From Planctomycetaceae bacterium (GTDB lineage: Bacteria; Planctomycetota; Planctomycetia; Isosphaerales; Isosphaeraceae): a stretch of DNA of 7,025 bases. Each line of letters opens with the position of its first letter. Positions within the stretch are counted from its first letter, which is position 1. The notes beneath the pieces were generated by a model. That model was not told where the DNA came from, searched no databases, and saw only the letters and a list, made by a program, of their open reading frames with translations. The stretch is taken from the NCBI GenBank assembly GCA_019232645.1, contig JAFANO010000645.1, positions 1-7,025 of the forward strand, in the 5' to 3' direction. This document shows positions 1-6,546 of this stretch, one piece after another. A program made the translations under genes and the position numbers.

Positions 1-145
1 TGACACGCTCGATCGGCTGATATCGCACGGAGGCGTCGGGTTTTCTCCTTGCGCGGTTTCCGGTAAGGAGGATTCCGATCGGGGTCGCCCAGAGCCGATC
101 GCACGGTGCGCGTCTCGGCCGTGGCGGGGCGGCGGGTTCCCAGAG

Positions 146-203
146 GAGAGGGTGCCAGGGTTGGGGGAGAGGCAGGATGAGAGGGTGCCAGGGTTGGGGG
201 AGA
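146..203. repeat. Two-copy 25-bp direct repeat, period 33 bp
   Basis: Bases 146-170 and 179-203 are identical over 25 bp. The unit begins GAGAGGGTGCCAGGG and ends TTGGGGGAGA, and the two copies are separated by an 8-bp spacer. The 33-bp period equals 11 codons, so the reading frame stays open across it and a GTG inside the first copy (152) can be mistaken for the start of the downstream gene. Purine-rich G/A composition of this kind is typical of dispersed intergenic repeats in GC-rich genomes, but whether this unit recurs elsewhere cannot be judged from one window. The second copy ends in GGGGGAGA about 11 nt before the ATG at 215, so it may supply the ribosome binding site. Confidence 0.85.
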
Positions 204-214
204 AACAGACGGAT

Positions 215-1549
215 ATGGCCGAGTTAATGACCACCGACGTGCGCGCGCTTCTCGATCGCAATCCGTTCGACAACACGGCGGTGGCCGACCTGTGCGAGGT
301 GCTCGGTCGCGACCCCTCGCGTTATCGGACCTTGCGCGACGCCGTGGCCGCCATGCGCGATCGCGAAAAGGGATCAATGCGGCCCGACATCTACCTGCGG
401 CTGGGGGTGGGCGAGGTCCTGCTCGGCCGCTATCAGTCGGGCCTCGACGCTTTGGACAAGGCGGGCGACGTGGGCCTGGCGCACTTCCATCGCGGGCTGG
501 CGCTGGAGAACCTTCAGCGCTGGGGCGAGGCCGCGGAGGCGTTCGAGGGGGCCGCCAAGGCGGGCTATGACGCCAAGCAGGCCGAGCTCCACCGCGGCGG
601 GGTGCTGCGCCGCTCGGGACGGATCGAAGAGGCGCAGCAAATCCTGTCCGGGCTCGAAACGCTGGCCGGCAGCTCTGCCGAGTATCACTACCAGCGAGGC
701 AGCCTCAGGGCCGCCGAGGGCGAGCTGACCCAAGCCGCCGCCGAGTTCGAGAAGGCGTTGAGCCTCGACCGTGACCATACCGGCGCGCTCTTCGAGCTGG
801 CCTACATCAACGACCTCTACGGCAACGACGAGGCCGCCGTCGAGTATTATAAGCGCTGCACCCTGCGTCCGCCGGTCCCCCTGGCCGCGCTGATCAACCT
901 CGGCGTCCTGTACGAGGACGAGATGAGGTTCCGCGACGCCGAGTCGTGCTACCGTCGGGTGCTCGCCTTCGACCCGAACCACTCCCGCGCCCGGCTCTTC
1001 TTCAAGGATTGCCGCGCCAGCAAGGACATGTACTATGATGAGGAGGCCGAGCGCGGCTTCACCGTGCTCCGCCAGCTCCTGGAGATCCCGGTCACCGACT
1101 TCGAACTCTCGGTCCGCAGCCGCAACTGCCTCCGCAAGATGAACATCCGGACGCTCGGCGACCTGACCCGGACGACCGAGGCGGCGCTGCTGGCCAGCAA
1201 GAACTTCGGCGAGACCTCGCTCTCCGAGATCAAGGAGATGATGTCCTCCAAGGGCCTCCGGCTGGGCATGGCGCTGGAGGGGGGCGAGCGCGCCGCCAGC
1301 GACCTCCGCGTCGAGCCGGTCGAGGAGCTCTCGCAGGAGGAGAAGGCGCTCTTGGCCAAGCCGATCAGCGACCTCAACCTCTCCGTCCGGGCACGCAAGT
1401 GCATGACCAAGCTCGGCATCCAGACCGTCGGCGAGCTGATCGCCCACACCGGCGACGAACTCATGGAGTGCAAGAACTTCGGCGTGACCTCGCTCAACGA
1501 GGTCCGCGAGAAGCTGGCCGAGTTCAATCTGAAGCTCAAGAACGAGTAA
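215..1549 (+). CDS. TPR protein with two C-terminal RNA polymerase alpha-CTD-like domains
   Basis: This 444-residue soluble protein combines tetratricopeptide repeats with two tandem copies of the helix-hairpin-helix domain that forms the C-terminus of RNA polymerase alpha. About six TPR-like helical pairs occupy residues 60-256, with typical A/G/Y/F spacing such as AEYHYQRGSLRAAEGEL and ALINLGVLYEDEMRF. The first alpha-CTD (about 287-354) closely resembles the E. coli domain: VRSRNCLRK, then IRTLGDL, then NFGETSLSEIK. It keeps the equivalents of R265, N268, C269, G296, S299 and E302 at R301, N304, C305, G332, S335 and E338. The second (about 380-444) keeps R392, C396, G423, S426 and E429 but has K395 where E. 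coli has N268. Both carry Thr where E. coli has K298. No alpha N-terminal (assembly) domain is present, so this is not RpoA. I chose ATG 215 (MAELMTTD) because the upstream GTG at 152 lies inside a direct repeat; ATG 227 is also possible. It sits 9 nt upstream of tgt, probably in one transcript. Function is unknown; DNA binding or interaction with transcription factors is an inference. Confidence 0.9.
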   Translation: MAELMTTDVRALLDRNPFDNTAVADLCEVLGRDPSRYRTLRDAVAAMRDREKGSMRPDIYLRLGVGEVLLGRYQSGLDALDKAGDVGLAHFHRGLALENLQRWGEAAEAFEGAAKAGYDAKQAELHRGGVLRRSGRIEEAQQILSGLETLAGSSAEYHYQRGSLRAAEGELTQAAAEFEKALSLDRDHTGALFELAYINDLYGNDEAAVEYYKRCTLRPPVPLAALINLGVLYEDEMRFRDAESCYRRVLAFDPNHSRARLFFKDCRASKDMYYDEEAERGFTVLRQLLEIPVTDFELSVRSRNCLRKMNIRTLGDLTRTTEAALLASKNFGETSLSEIKEMMSSKGLRLGMALEGGERAASDLRVEPVEELSQEEKALLAKPISDLNLSVRARKCMTKLGIQTVGELIAHTGDELMECKNFGVTSLNEVREKLAEFNLKLKNE

Positions 1550-1558
1550 GCCGCGCCG

Positions 1559-2674
1559 TTGTCGCGCCCGGTCCGGTTCCAGACGCTGCTCCGCGACCCC
1601 ACTTCGGCCGCCCGGCGGGGCCGCCTGATCACCCCGCACGGCACGGTGGAGACGCCCGCCTTCATGCCCGTCGGCACCCAGGCGACGGTCAAGGGGATCA
1701 CCCCCGACCACCTCGCTGCCTCGGGGACGGTCATGTTGCTGGCCAACACGTATCACCTGGCGCTCCGGCCCGGGGAGGACGTGGTGGCACGGATGGGCGG
1801 CCTCCACGGCTTCATGGGCTGGGACGGGCCGATCCTGACCGACTCGGGCGGGTTCCAGGTCTTCAGCCTTGCGGCCCGCTCGAGGCTCTCGGAGGGCGGC
1901 GTGGCGTTCCGCTCGCATATCGACGGCCGCCTGCTGGAGCTGACCCCCGAGCGCGCCATCGCCATCCAGGAGGCGCTGGGCGCCGACATCACGATGTGCC
2001 TCGACCACTGCCCTGCCTTGCCTGCGACCAAAGAGGCGGTCGCCGACGCCGTCGGCCGGACCGTCCACTGGGCAGGGCGCTGTCGGGACGCCCACACGCG
2101 CCCGGACCAGGCCCTCTTCGGGATCGTCCAGGGGGGGCACCACGCCGACCTCCGCGCCGAATGCGCCGAGGCGCTGATCAAGCTCGACTTCGACGGCTTC
2201 GCCGTCGGGGGCGTCAGCGTGGGCGAGAGCCGCGAGCAGGTCCGCGAGGCCCTGGCGGTGACCACGCACCACCTACCGGAGGACCGGCCCCGCTACCTCA
2301 TGGGGGTCGGCCGCCCGCGGGACATCCTCGACGCCGTCGCGACCGGCATCGACCTCTTCGACTGCGTCCTGCCGACTCGTAACGGCCGCAACGCCACGTG
2401 CCTGACCGACCGCGGGCTGGTCAAGCTCCGCAACGCCTCGCACCGGCTCGATCCCGGACCGATCGAGGACGGATGTCCTTGCCTGGCCTGCTGCAACTTC
2501 AGCCGTGCGTATCTCCGCCACCTCTTCCTGGCCAAGGAGATGCTCGGCCCGATCCTGGCCTCGATCCACAACGTCACCTACCTCCACCGGCTGACGCGGC
2601 GGATCCGCCAGGCGATAACCGAGGGGCGATTCGTCCCGTTGAGGGCGGAAGTTCTTGAAGCGTTGGGACCCTAA
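1559..2674 (+). CDS. tgt: tRNA-guanine(34) transglycosylase (bacterial, preQ1-type)
   Basis: Tgt exchanges guanine-34 of tRNAs with GUN anticodons (Asp, Asn, His, Tyr) for preQ1, the base-exchange step of queuosine synthesis in the cytoplasm. The 371 residues align with E. coli Tgt (375) over the whole length. D95 in [11 protein letters not shown] matches the catalytic acid/base D89 of E. coli. D268 in [16 protein letters not shown] matches the nucleophile D264. The zinc site is C306-x-C308-x2-C311-x25-H337. C151 and V221 (in GGVSVGES) match bacterial Cys158 and Val233 of the Zymomonas enzyme, the pair associated with preQ1 rather than queuine use. Residue 150 is His where most bacterial enzymes have Glu (DHC for DEC). 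The start is TTG at 1559. It is the only start codon between the in-frame upstream stop (1547-1549) and the conserved RRGRL segment, and no clear Shine-Dalgarno precedes it, so translation is probably coupled to the upstream gene. No other queuosine genes are in view. Confidence 0.97.
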   Translation: MSRPVRFQTLLRDPTSAARRGRLITPHGTVETPAFMPVGTQATVKGITPDHLAASGTVMLLANTYHLALRPGEDVVARMGGLHGFMGWDGPILTDSGGFQVFSLAARSRLSEGGVAFRSHIDGRLLELTPERAIAIQEALGADITMCLDHCPALPATKEAVADAVGRTVHWAGRCRDAHTRPDQALFGIVQGGHHADLRAECAEALIKLDFDGFAVGGVSVGESREQVREALAVTTHHLPEDRPRYLMGVGRPRDILDAVATGIDLFDCVLPTRNGRNATCLTDRGLVKLRNASHRLDPGPIEDGCPCLACCNFSRAYLRHLFLAKEMLGPILASIHNVTYLHRLTRRIRQAITEGRFVPLRAEVLEALGP

Positions 2675-2684
2675 CGGTTAGAGT
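2655..2684 (+). promoter_or_regulatory. Weak sigma70-like promoter candidate for yajC-secDF
   Basis: TTGAAG (2655-2660) and TAGAGT (2679-2684) are separated by 18 bp, each matching its consensus hexamer at 4 of 6 positions. They lie at the end of tgt, about 100 nt before the yajC start, where the 112-bp gap between tgt and yajC leaves room for a separate promoter. The match is modest, and planctomycete promoters need not follow the E. coli consensus. yajC and secDF may simply be read from the tgt transcript. Confidence 0.2.
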
Positions 2685-2786
2685 GCATCTTGTAGGGATG
2701 CGGCCCCTCGCGACGGAGCGATCGTCCACTTCCTCGCGCCGGGTTCATTGCCTCCCCTCGCCCCCAGCCTCCAGGGATTCATCGAA

Positions 2787-3149
2787 ATGCCCGGATTGTT
2801 CTCCGCCATCCCCCTCCTGTTCGCCGAGAACGCCGCTGGTGCGCAAGGCCCCGGCCTGATCAATACCCTGATCCCCCTGCTGCCCATCCCCCTCTTGTTC
2901 TACCTCTTGATCTTCCGCCCCCGGCAGCTCGAAGAGCGGAAGCGGAATGCCATGCTCAACGCGATGAAGCCGAAGGACAAGGTCCTGACGGCGGGGGGGA
3001 TCTACGGCACCGTGGTCTCGGTGGACAAGGAGCAGGATCGGGTGGTCGTCCGCGTGGACGACGACAAGGGGATCAAGTTCGCGTTCGGCAGGGCGTATAT
3101 CATCAAGGTTGTCGACAGCTCCCCGGAGAAGCCCGCGGACGCCTCTTGA
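2787..3149 (+). CDS. yajC: YajC, accessory subunit of the Sec translocon
   Basis: YajC is a small single-span inner-membrane protein that associates with SecDF and SecYEG. From ATG 2787 the product is 120 residues, close to the 110 of E. coli. There is a hydrophobic segment at about residues 24-43 (INTLIPLLPIPLLFYLLIF) followed by the family hallmark RPRQ at 44-47, a charged stretch (LEERKRNAMLNAMK), and a small cytoplasmic beta-rich domain with KPKDKVLTAGGIYGTVVSV, matching the E. coli GDEVLTNGGLVGRVTKV region. The frame stays open to a TTG at 2748, which would add 13 residues. I prefer ATG 2787 because the length then fits the family and the added residues (MPPLAPSLQGFIE) look like untranslated sequence; only a weak AGGG precedes it. 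Position between tgt and secDF is the classical arrangement. The extra N-terminal hydrophobic patch (LFSAIPLLFAENAAGA) resembles a short signal-like segment, and its significance is unclear. Confidence 0.93.
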   Translation: MPGLFSAIPLLFAENAAGAQGPGLINTLIPLLPIPLLFYLLIFRPRQLEERKRNAMLNAMKPKDKVLTAGGIYGTVVSVDKEQDRVVVRVDDDKGIKFAFGRAYIIKVVDSSPEKPADAS

Positions 3150-3150
3150 G

Positions 3151-3166
3151 GCCCCCCTTCGGGGGC
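3151..3166 (+). other. GC-rich hairpin directly after the yajC stop
   Basis: GCCCCC (3151-3156) pairs perfectly with GGGGGC (3161-3166) around a CTTC loop, one base after the yajC stop codon. An alternative register gives a cUUCGg tetraloop on a 4-bp stem. There is no T-run after it, so it is not a classical intrinsic terminator. It could protect an mRNA 3' end or attenuate transcription into secDF. Confidence 0.45.
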
Positions 3167-3190
3167 GAGGATCATTGAAGAGAAGTCGGG

Positions 3191-3222
3191 GGCCTCCGGC
3201 CGCCCCCGTCCCGCCGGAGGCC
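3191..3222. repeat. Perfect 10-bp inverted repeat in the yajC-secDF gap
   Basis: GGCCTCCGGC (3191-3200) and GCCGGAGGCC (3213-3222) are exact reverse complements separated by 12 bases. As RNA this would form a very stable stem about 90 nt upstream of the secDF start. No T-run follows, so it is more likely a leader structure or spacer hairpin than an intrinsic terminator. Confidence 0.6.
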
Positions 3223-3228
3223 GATCGA

Positions 3229-3244
3229 GCGCCGACGTCGGCGC
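3229..3244. repeat. Perfect 16-bp palindrome (GCGCCGACGTCGGCGC)
   Basis: Bases 3229-3244 read the same on both strands with no central spacer, ending 67 bp before the secDF start codon. A spacer-free palindrome cannot form a tight RNA hairpin over its full length, so a dimeric DNA-binding protein site is a possible explanation. Chance in GC-rich intergenic DNA is the alternative. Confidence 0.55.
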
Positions 3245-3311
3245 GGACCCATCCCGATTCAGATCGCGACCCGCTCCGTTGGCACAGGCCCTCAGCCGCT
3301 AGGAACTTGCG

Positions 3312-6300
3312 ATGGAAGCGTTCGGCTATTTTTTCTACCTCTGCTTGGCGCTCAGCCTGGTCCTGACCGTGGTCGGCCTGGCGCTTTCGAAGAAGCTCCA
3401 CTTCAGGTTCGGGATCATCCTGACCTGCACCTTCGCGGGCCTGCTGGCCCTGTGGCCGCCGCAGGAGAAGTTGAAGCTGGGCATCGACCTGTCGGGCGGG
3501 ACGATCCTGGTCTACGAGGTCGTCAAGGAGAACCTGCCCGCCAACTTCAATATGGACGAGCTGATCTCGGCGCTGAAGCATCGCGCCGACCCGCAGGGGA
3601 TCAAGGAAATCCCGATCCGCAAGATCGGCGGCAACCGGCTGGAGATCATCCTGCCGGCCGACGAGGACGTCGACGAGGTCAAGCGGATGCTGACCGACGT
3701 CGGGGCGTTGGAGTTCCGGATCCTGGCCACGTACAAGCACACCAGCGACGCCGACGTGAAGCGGGCCCTCGGCCCGACCGGGCGTTCGAAGCCGCCGCTC
3801 CGGTATCTGTGGGCCCGGCTCGGCGAGGTCTCGACCGGCTCCCACCCGACCACCACCGCCACGACGATCACCGACCCCGCCCAGGACTGGAAGAAGAACC
3901 GCTACGCGGGGATCAACGTCGAGCTGACCGGCAAGGACGCCTCGGGGGCCGAGCGGGTGGTCGTGGTGCCGATCGTCCGGAACTCCACCGACACGCTTGT
4001 CCTGGCGCGACCGCACGGCCTGAGCAAGGTCACTTCGTACCGGGTCGAGTACAACCCCAGCGAGATCGGCCGCGGGGTCGATCCCAAGAACCCCCGACCC
4101 AACGACCCGATCATCCGCGAGGACAAAGTGGCCCCGGGCCGGGTCGAGCGGTCGATCCTCGCCAACATCGACCGCGAGGACGTCACCGGCAAGTATCTCC
4201 AGCGGGTCTATGCCACCCAGGACGAGCGGCTCCAGCCTGCCGTCGGATTCGTCTTCAACCGCCAGGGCGCGCGGAAATTCGGCAAGCTGACCCGCGAGCA
4301 CCTGCCCGAGGAGGGGGACGCCTTCAAGTTTCAACTGGCGATCCTACTCGACAACCTGGTGATGTCGGCGCCGTCGATCAATTCCGAGATCCGCGACCAG
4401 GGGATCATCGAGGGGGGCGGTCAGGGCTTCAAGGCCAAGGAGGTCGACTACCTGATCAAGATCCTCCAGGAAGGGAGCCTGCCGGCCAGCCTGAATCCCA
4501 ACCCGCTCCAGGAGGAGAGGGTCGGCCCGACCCTGGGCGAGGACACCATCGCCAAGGGAGTCCGCGCCATCTGGGTCTCGATGCTGGTCGTGCCGATCTT
4601 CATGGTCATCTACTACCGGTTCGCCGGGGTGGTCGCCGTCGTCGCCCTGCTGCTGAACATGATCCTGCTGATCGGCACGATGGCGTTCATGCAATCGACC
4701 TTCTCGCTGCCCGGCCTGGCGGGCCTGGCGCTGACGATCGGCATGGCGGTGGACGCCAACGTCCTCGTCTTCGAACGCATGCGCGAGGAGAAGGAGCGGG
4801 GCGCCAGCCTGGTGCACCAGATCCGCAACGGGTTCAACCGCGCCTGGGTGACGATCTTCGACTCGCACGTCACGCAGCTCCTCTCGAGCATCGTGTTGTG
4901 GTGGGTCGGCACCGAGGAAGTCAAGGGCTTCGCCCTGACGATGATCATCGGCATGCTCTGGAACCTGTTCACGGCGGTCTTCGTCTCGCGCGTCATCTTC
5001 GAGCTCTTCTATGTGAAGGGCTGGCTCAAGAAGCTGACGATGATGAAGCTGATGAGCAAGACGAACATCGACTTCATCGGCCCGCGCTACTACTGCATCG
5101 CCGGGTCGCTGATCGTGATCGCCCTGGGCCTGGGCGCGACCTTGCTGCGGGGCCGGACGATGTACAACATCGACTTCACTGGCGGCACGCTGGTCACGAT
5201 CCGGCTCAACGAGCGGGACCCCGCCGTCAAGGCGCTCAACGAGTCGCAGCGGGCTAGCTTCGTCCGGCAGAAGGCCGGCGTCCTCCCCGACGTCACGGTC
5301 GAGAGCCTGATGGTCGGCCAGGACCGGCGGCGGAACCGCTTCAACATCCGGACGACCGACCAGGACCTCGAGCACGTCAAGGCAACCATCTTGAAGGCGT
5401 TCGGCCCGAGCCTGGAGCGCGTCACGCTGACCCACGGCGAGGGCAAGCCGATCGCTACCACGTGGACGCCGGAGTCCGGCGGGTCCGCCCCGGCCGCGGC
5501 CGAGAACCGCTTCCCCGGCGGCCGGCAATACGAGCTGAAGTTCAACACGCTGACGTTCAACAGCACGCAGCCCCCCGCGCAGGTCGTCGCGGGCATCTTC
5601 GCCAACGACGTCCTGGCCAAGGCGAAGATCGCCAACCCGACCGCGCGATTCGAGATCGTGAATCCGCCCCCGGGTTCGCCGCCGAACACCCTGATCCTGA
5701 GGACCGACCTGGAGCCCGACGTGGCCCAGCTGTCGCTCACGACGCTCGGGGTGTCGCTGGCCAATAACCGCGACCTGCTGTTCGAGCGGATCACCAACTT
5801 CGGCGGGACCGTCGCGGCGGAGACCCGCACCCTGGCCCTGATCGCCACGGTCGCGAGCTGGCTGATCATCATCGCGTATCTCTGGTTCCGGTTCCGCTCG
5901 CTGACCTACGGCCTGGCCGCGGTCATTGCCGTCGTCCACGACGTTCTGGTCACGCTGGGCGCGGTGGCGGTCAGCTACTGGCTGGCGAACGTCCCGATCA
6001 TCAGCAACGCCCTGATGCTCGAGCCGTTCAAGATCGACCTGCCGATGATCGCTGCCTTCCTGACGCTGATCGGCTTTTCGGTCAACGACACGATCGTCAT
6101 CTTCGACCGGATCCGGGAGATCAAGGGCAAGACCCCCTACCTGACCTCCACGATGGTCAACGACGCAATCAACCAGACCTTGAGCCGGACGATCCTGACC
6201 TCGTTGACCGCCTGGCTCGTGGTCGTGATCCTCTACATCATGGGGGGCGAGGGGCTGCACGGCTTCGCATTCGCGCTGGTCGTCGGTTTCCTGAGCGGGA

Positions 6301-6401
6301 CCTACAGCACGGTCTACATCGCCACCCCGATCCTCATCGACTGGATCGGCACGAAGCCGAAGCCATCGGAGGTTGACCAGGAATTTGCCGCGACGAGGTA
6401 A
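3312..6401 (+). CDS. secDF: SecDF fusion, proton-driven accessory of the Sec translocon
   Basis: SecD and SecF help pull preproteins across the membrane at SecYEG using the proton motive force; here both are in one chain of 1029 residues. The SecD half (about 1-580) has LGIDLSGG at 56-63, the P1 segment ADPQGIKEIPIRKI, GPTLGED at 405-411, and TM4 motif LTIGMAVDANVLVFER with D481, the proton-pathway Asp (D519 of E. coli SecD). The SecF half (about 584-1013) has NIDFTGGT at 619-626, TLIGFSVNDTIVIFDR with D926 (D213 of E. coli SecF), and NQTLSRTILTS with R959. I count about 13 hydrophobic segments, one more than expected, because two (about 7-26 and 33-48) precede the P1 domain. Two oddities: an inserted beta-rich module at about 179-247 in the SecD head, and a SecF extracytoplasmic region of about 215 residues against roughly 100 in E. 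coli. ATG 3312 is preceded by AGGA with a 7-nt gap. The intergenic leader holds three inverted repeats. Confidence 0.97.
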   Translation: MEAFGYFFYLCLALSLVLTVVGLALSKKLHFRFGIILTCTFAGLLALWPPQEKLKLGIDLSGGTILVYEVVKENLPANFNMDELISALKHRADPQGIKEIPIRKIGGNRLEIILPADEDVDEVKRMLTDVGALEFRILATYKHTSDADVKRALGPTGRSKPPLRYLWARLGEVSTGSHPTTTATTITDPAQDWKKNRYAGINVELTGKDASGAERVVVVPIVRNSTDTLVLARPHGLSKVTSYRVEYNPSEIGRGVDPKNPRPNDPIIREDKVAPGRVERSILANIDREDVTGKYLQRVYATQDERLQPAVGFVFNRQGARKFGKLTREHLPEEGDAFKFQLAILLDNLVMSAPSINSEIRDQGIIEGGGQGFKAKEVDYLIKILQEGSLPASLNPNPLQEERVGPTLGEDTIAKGVRAIWVSMLVVPIFMVIYYRFAGVVAVVALLLNMILLIGTMAFMQSTFSLPGLAGLALTIGMAVDANVLVFERMREEKERGASLVHQIRNGFNRAWVTIFDSHVTQLLSSIVLWWVGTEEVKGFALTMIIGMLWNLFTAVFVSRVIFELFYVKGWLKKLTMMKLMSKTNIDFIGPRYYCIAGSLIVIALGLGATLLRGRTMYNIDFTGGTLVTIRLNERDPAVKALNESQRASFVRQKAGVLPDVTVESLMVGQDRRRNRFNIRTTDQDLEHVKATILKAFGPSLERVTLTHGEGKPIATTWTPESGGSAPAAAENRFPGGRQYELKFNTLTFNSTQPPAQVVAGIFANDVLAKAKIANPTARFEIVNPPPGSPPNTLILRTDLEPDVAQLSLTTLGVSLANNRDLLFERITNFGGTVAAETRTLALIATVASWLIIIAYLWFRFRSLTYGLAAVIAVVHDVLVTLGAVAVSYWLANVPIISNALMLEPFKIDLPMIAAFLTLIGFSVNDTIVIFDRIREIKGKTPYLTSTMVNDAINQTLSRTILTSLTAWLVVVILYIMGGEGLHGFAFALVVGFLSGTYSTVYIATPILIDWIGTKPKPSEVDQEFAATR

Positions 6402-6422
6402 GATGCCATCCGCGGCGCACGG

Positions 6423-6467
6423 GTCCTGGGCCCCGAAGGGATGTGGGTCATTCGTCCAGGGCCCCAG
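6423..6467. repeat. Near-identical 12-mers that can pair, after secDF
   Basis: GTCCTGGGCCCC (6423-6434) and GTCCAGGGCCCC (6454-6465) differ at one base. Because each contains the GGGCCC palindrome, 6426-6434 can also pair with 6459-6467 (8 of 9 pairs, one C-C mismatch, 24-nt loop), 24 nt after the secDF stop. No T-run follows. It may be an mRNA 3'-end structure or chance. Confidence 0.3.
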
Positions 6468-6546
6468 CCACGATGCGACCGAAAAAGGATCTCCGAAGCC
6501 CCAAGGGGCGGCAGGACCGCTTGGCAAGACATGCGTCCTCTCGCCC

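Noticed and set aside
152..214. GTG at 152 as the start of the TPR/alpha-CTD gene
   Set aside because: The 21 extra residues are encoded by a two-copy direct repeat and do not resemble the rest of the protein; ATG 215 or 227 is a better start.
374..2272. 632-codon open frame on the minus strand
   Set aside because: It lies antisense to two clear genes, its composition is the Arg/Ala/Gly/Asp/Glu-rich type expected from the complement of GC-rich coding DNA, and it shows no recognisable domain.
2748..2786. TTG at 2748 as the start of yajC
   Set aside because: It would add 13 residues without family support, and the ATG at 2787 gives a normal-length protein.
3109..3366. 85-codon plus-strand frame bridging the end of yajC and the start of secDF, considered as a secretion-monitoring leader peptide
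   Set aside because: It starts inside yajC, overlaps the first 55 bases of secDF, is Arg/Pro-rich without a signal peptide or arrest-like motif, and is read through the inverted repeats; most likely chance.
2745..4334. 529-codon open frame on the minus strand
   Set aside because: It is antisense to yajC and the first third of secDF and has a low-complexity, charged composition without a known motif; an artefact of codon bias.
4344..6527. 727-codon open frame on the minus strand
   Set aside because: It is antisense to the rest of secDF, consists mostly of Asp/Arg/Gln/Gly runs, and fits no family; an artefact of codon bias.
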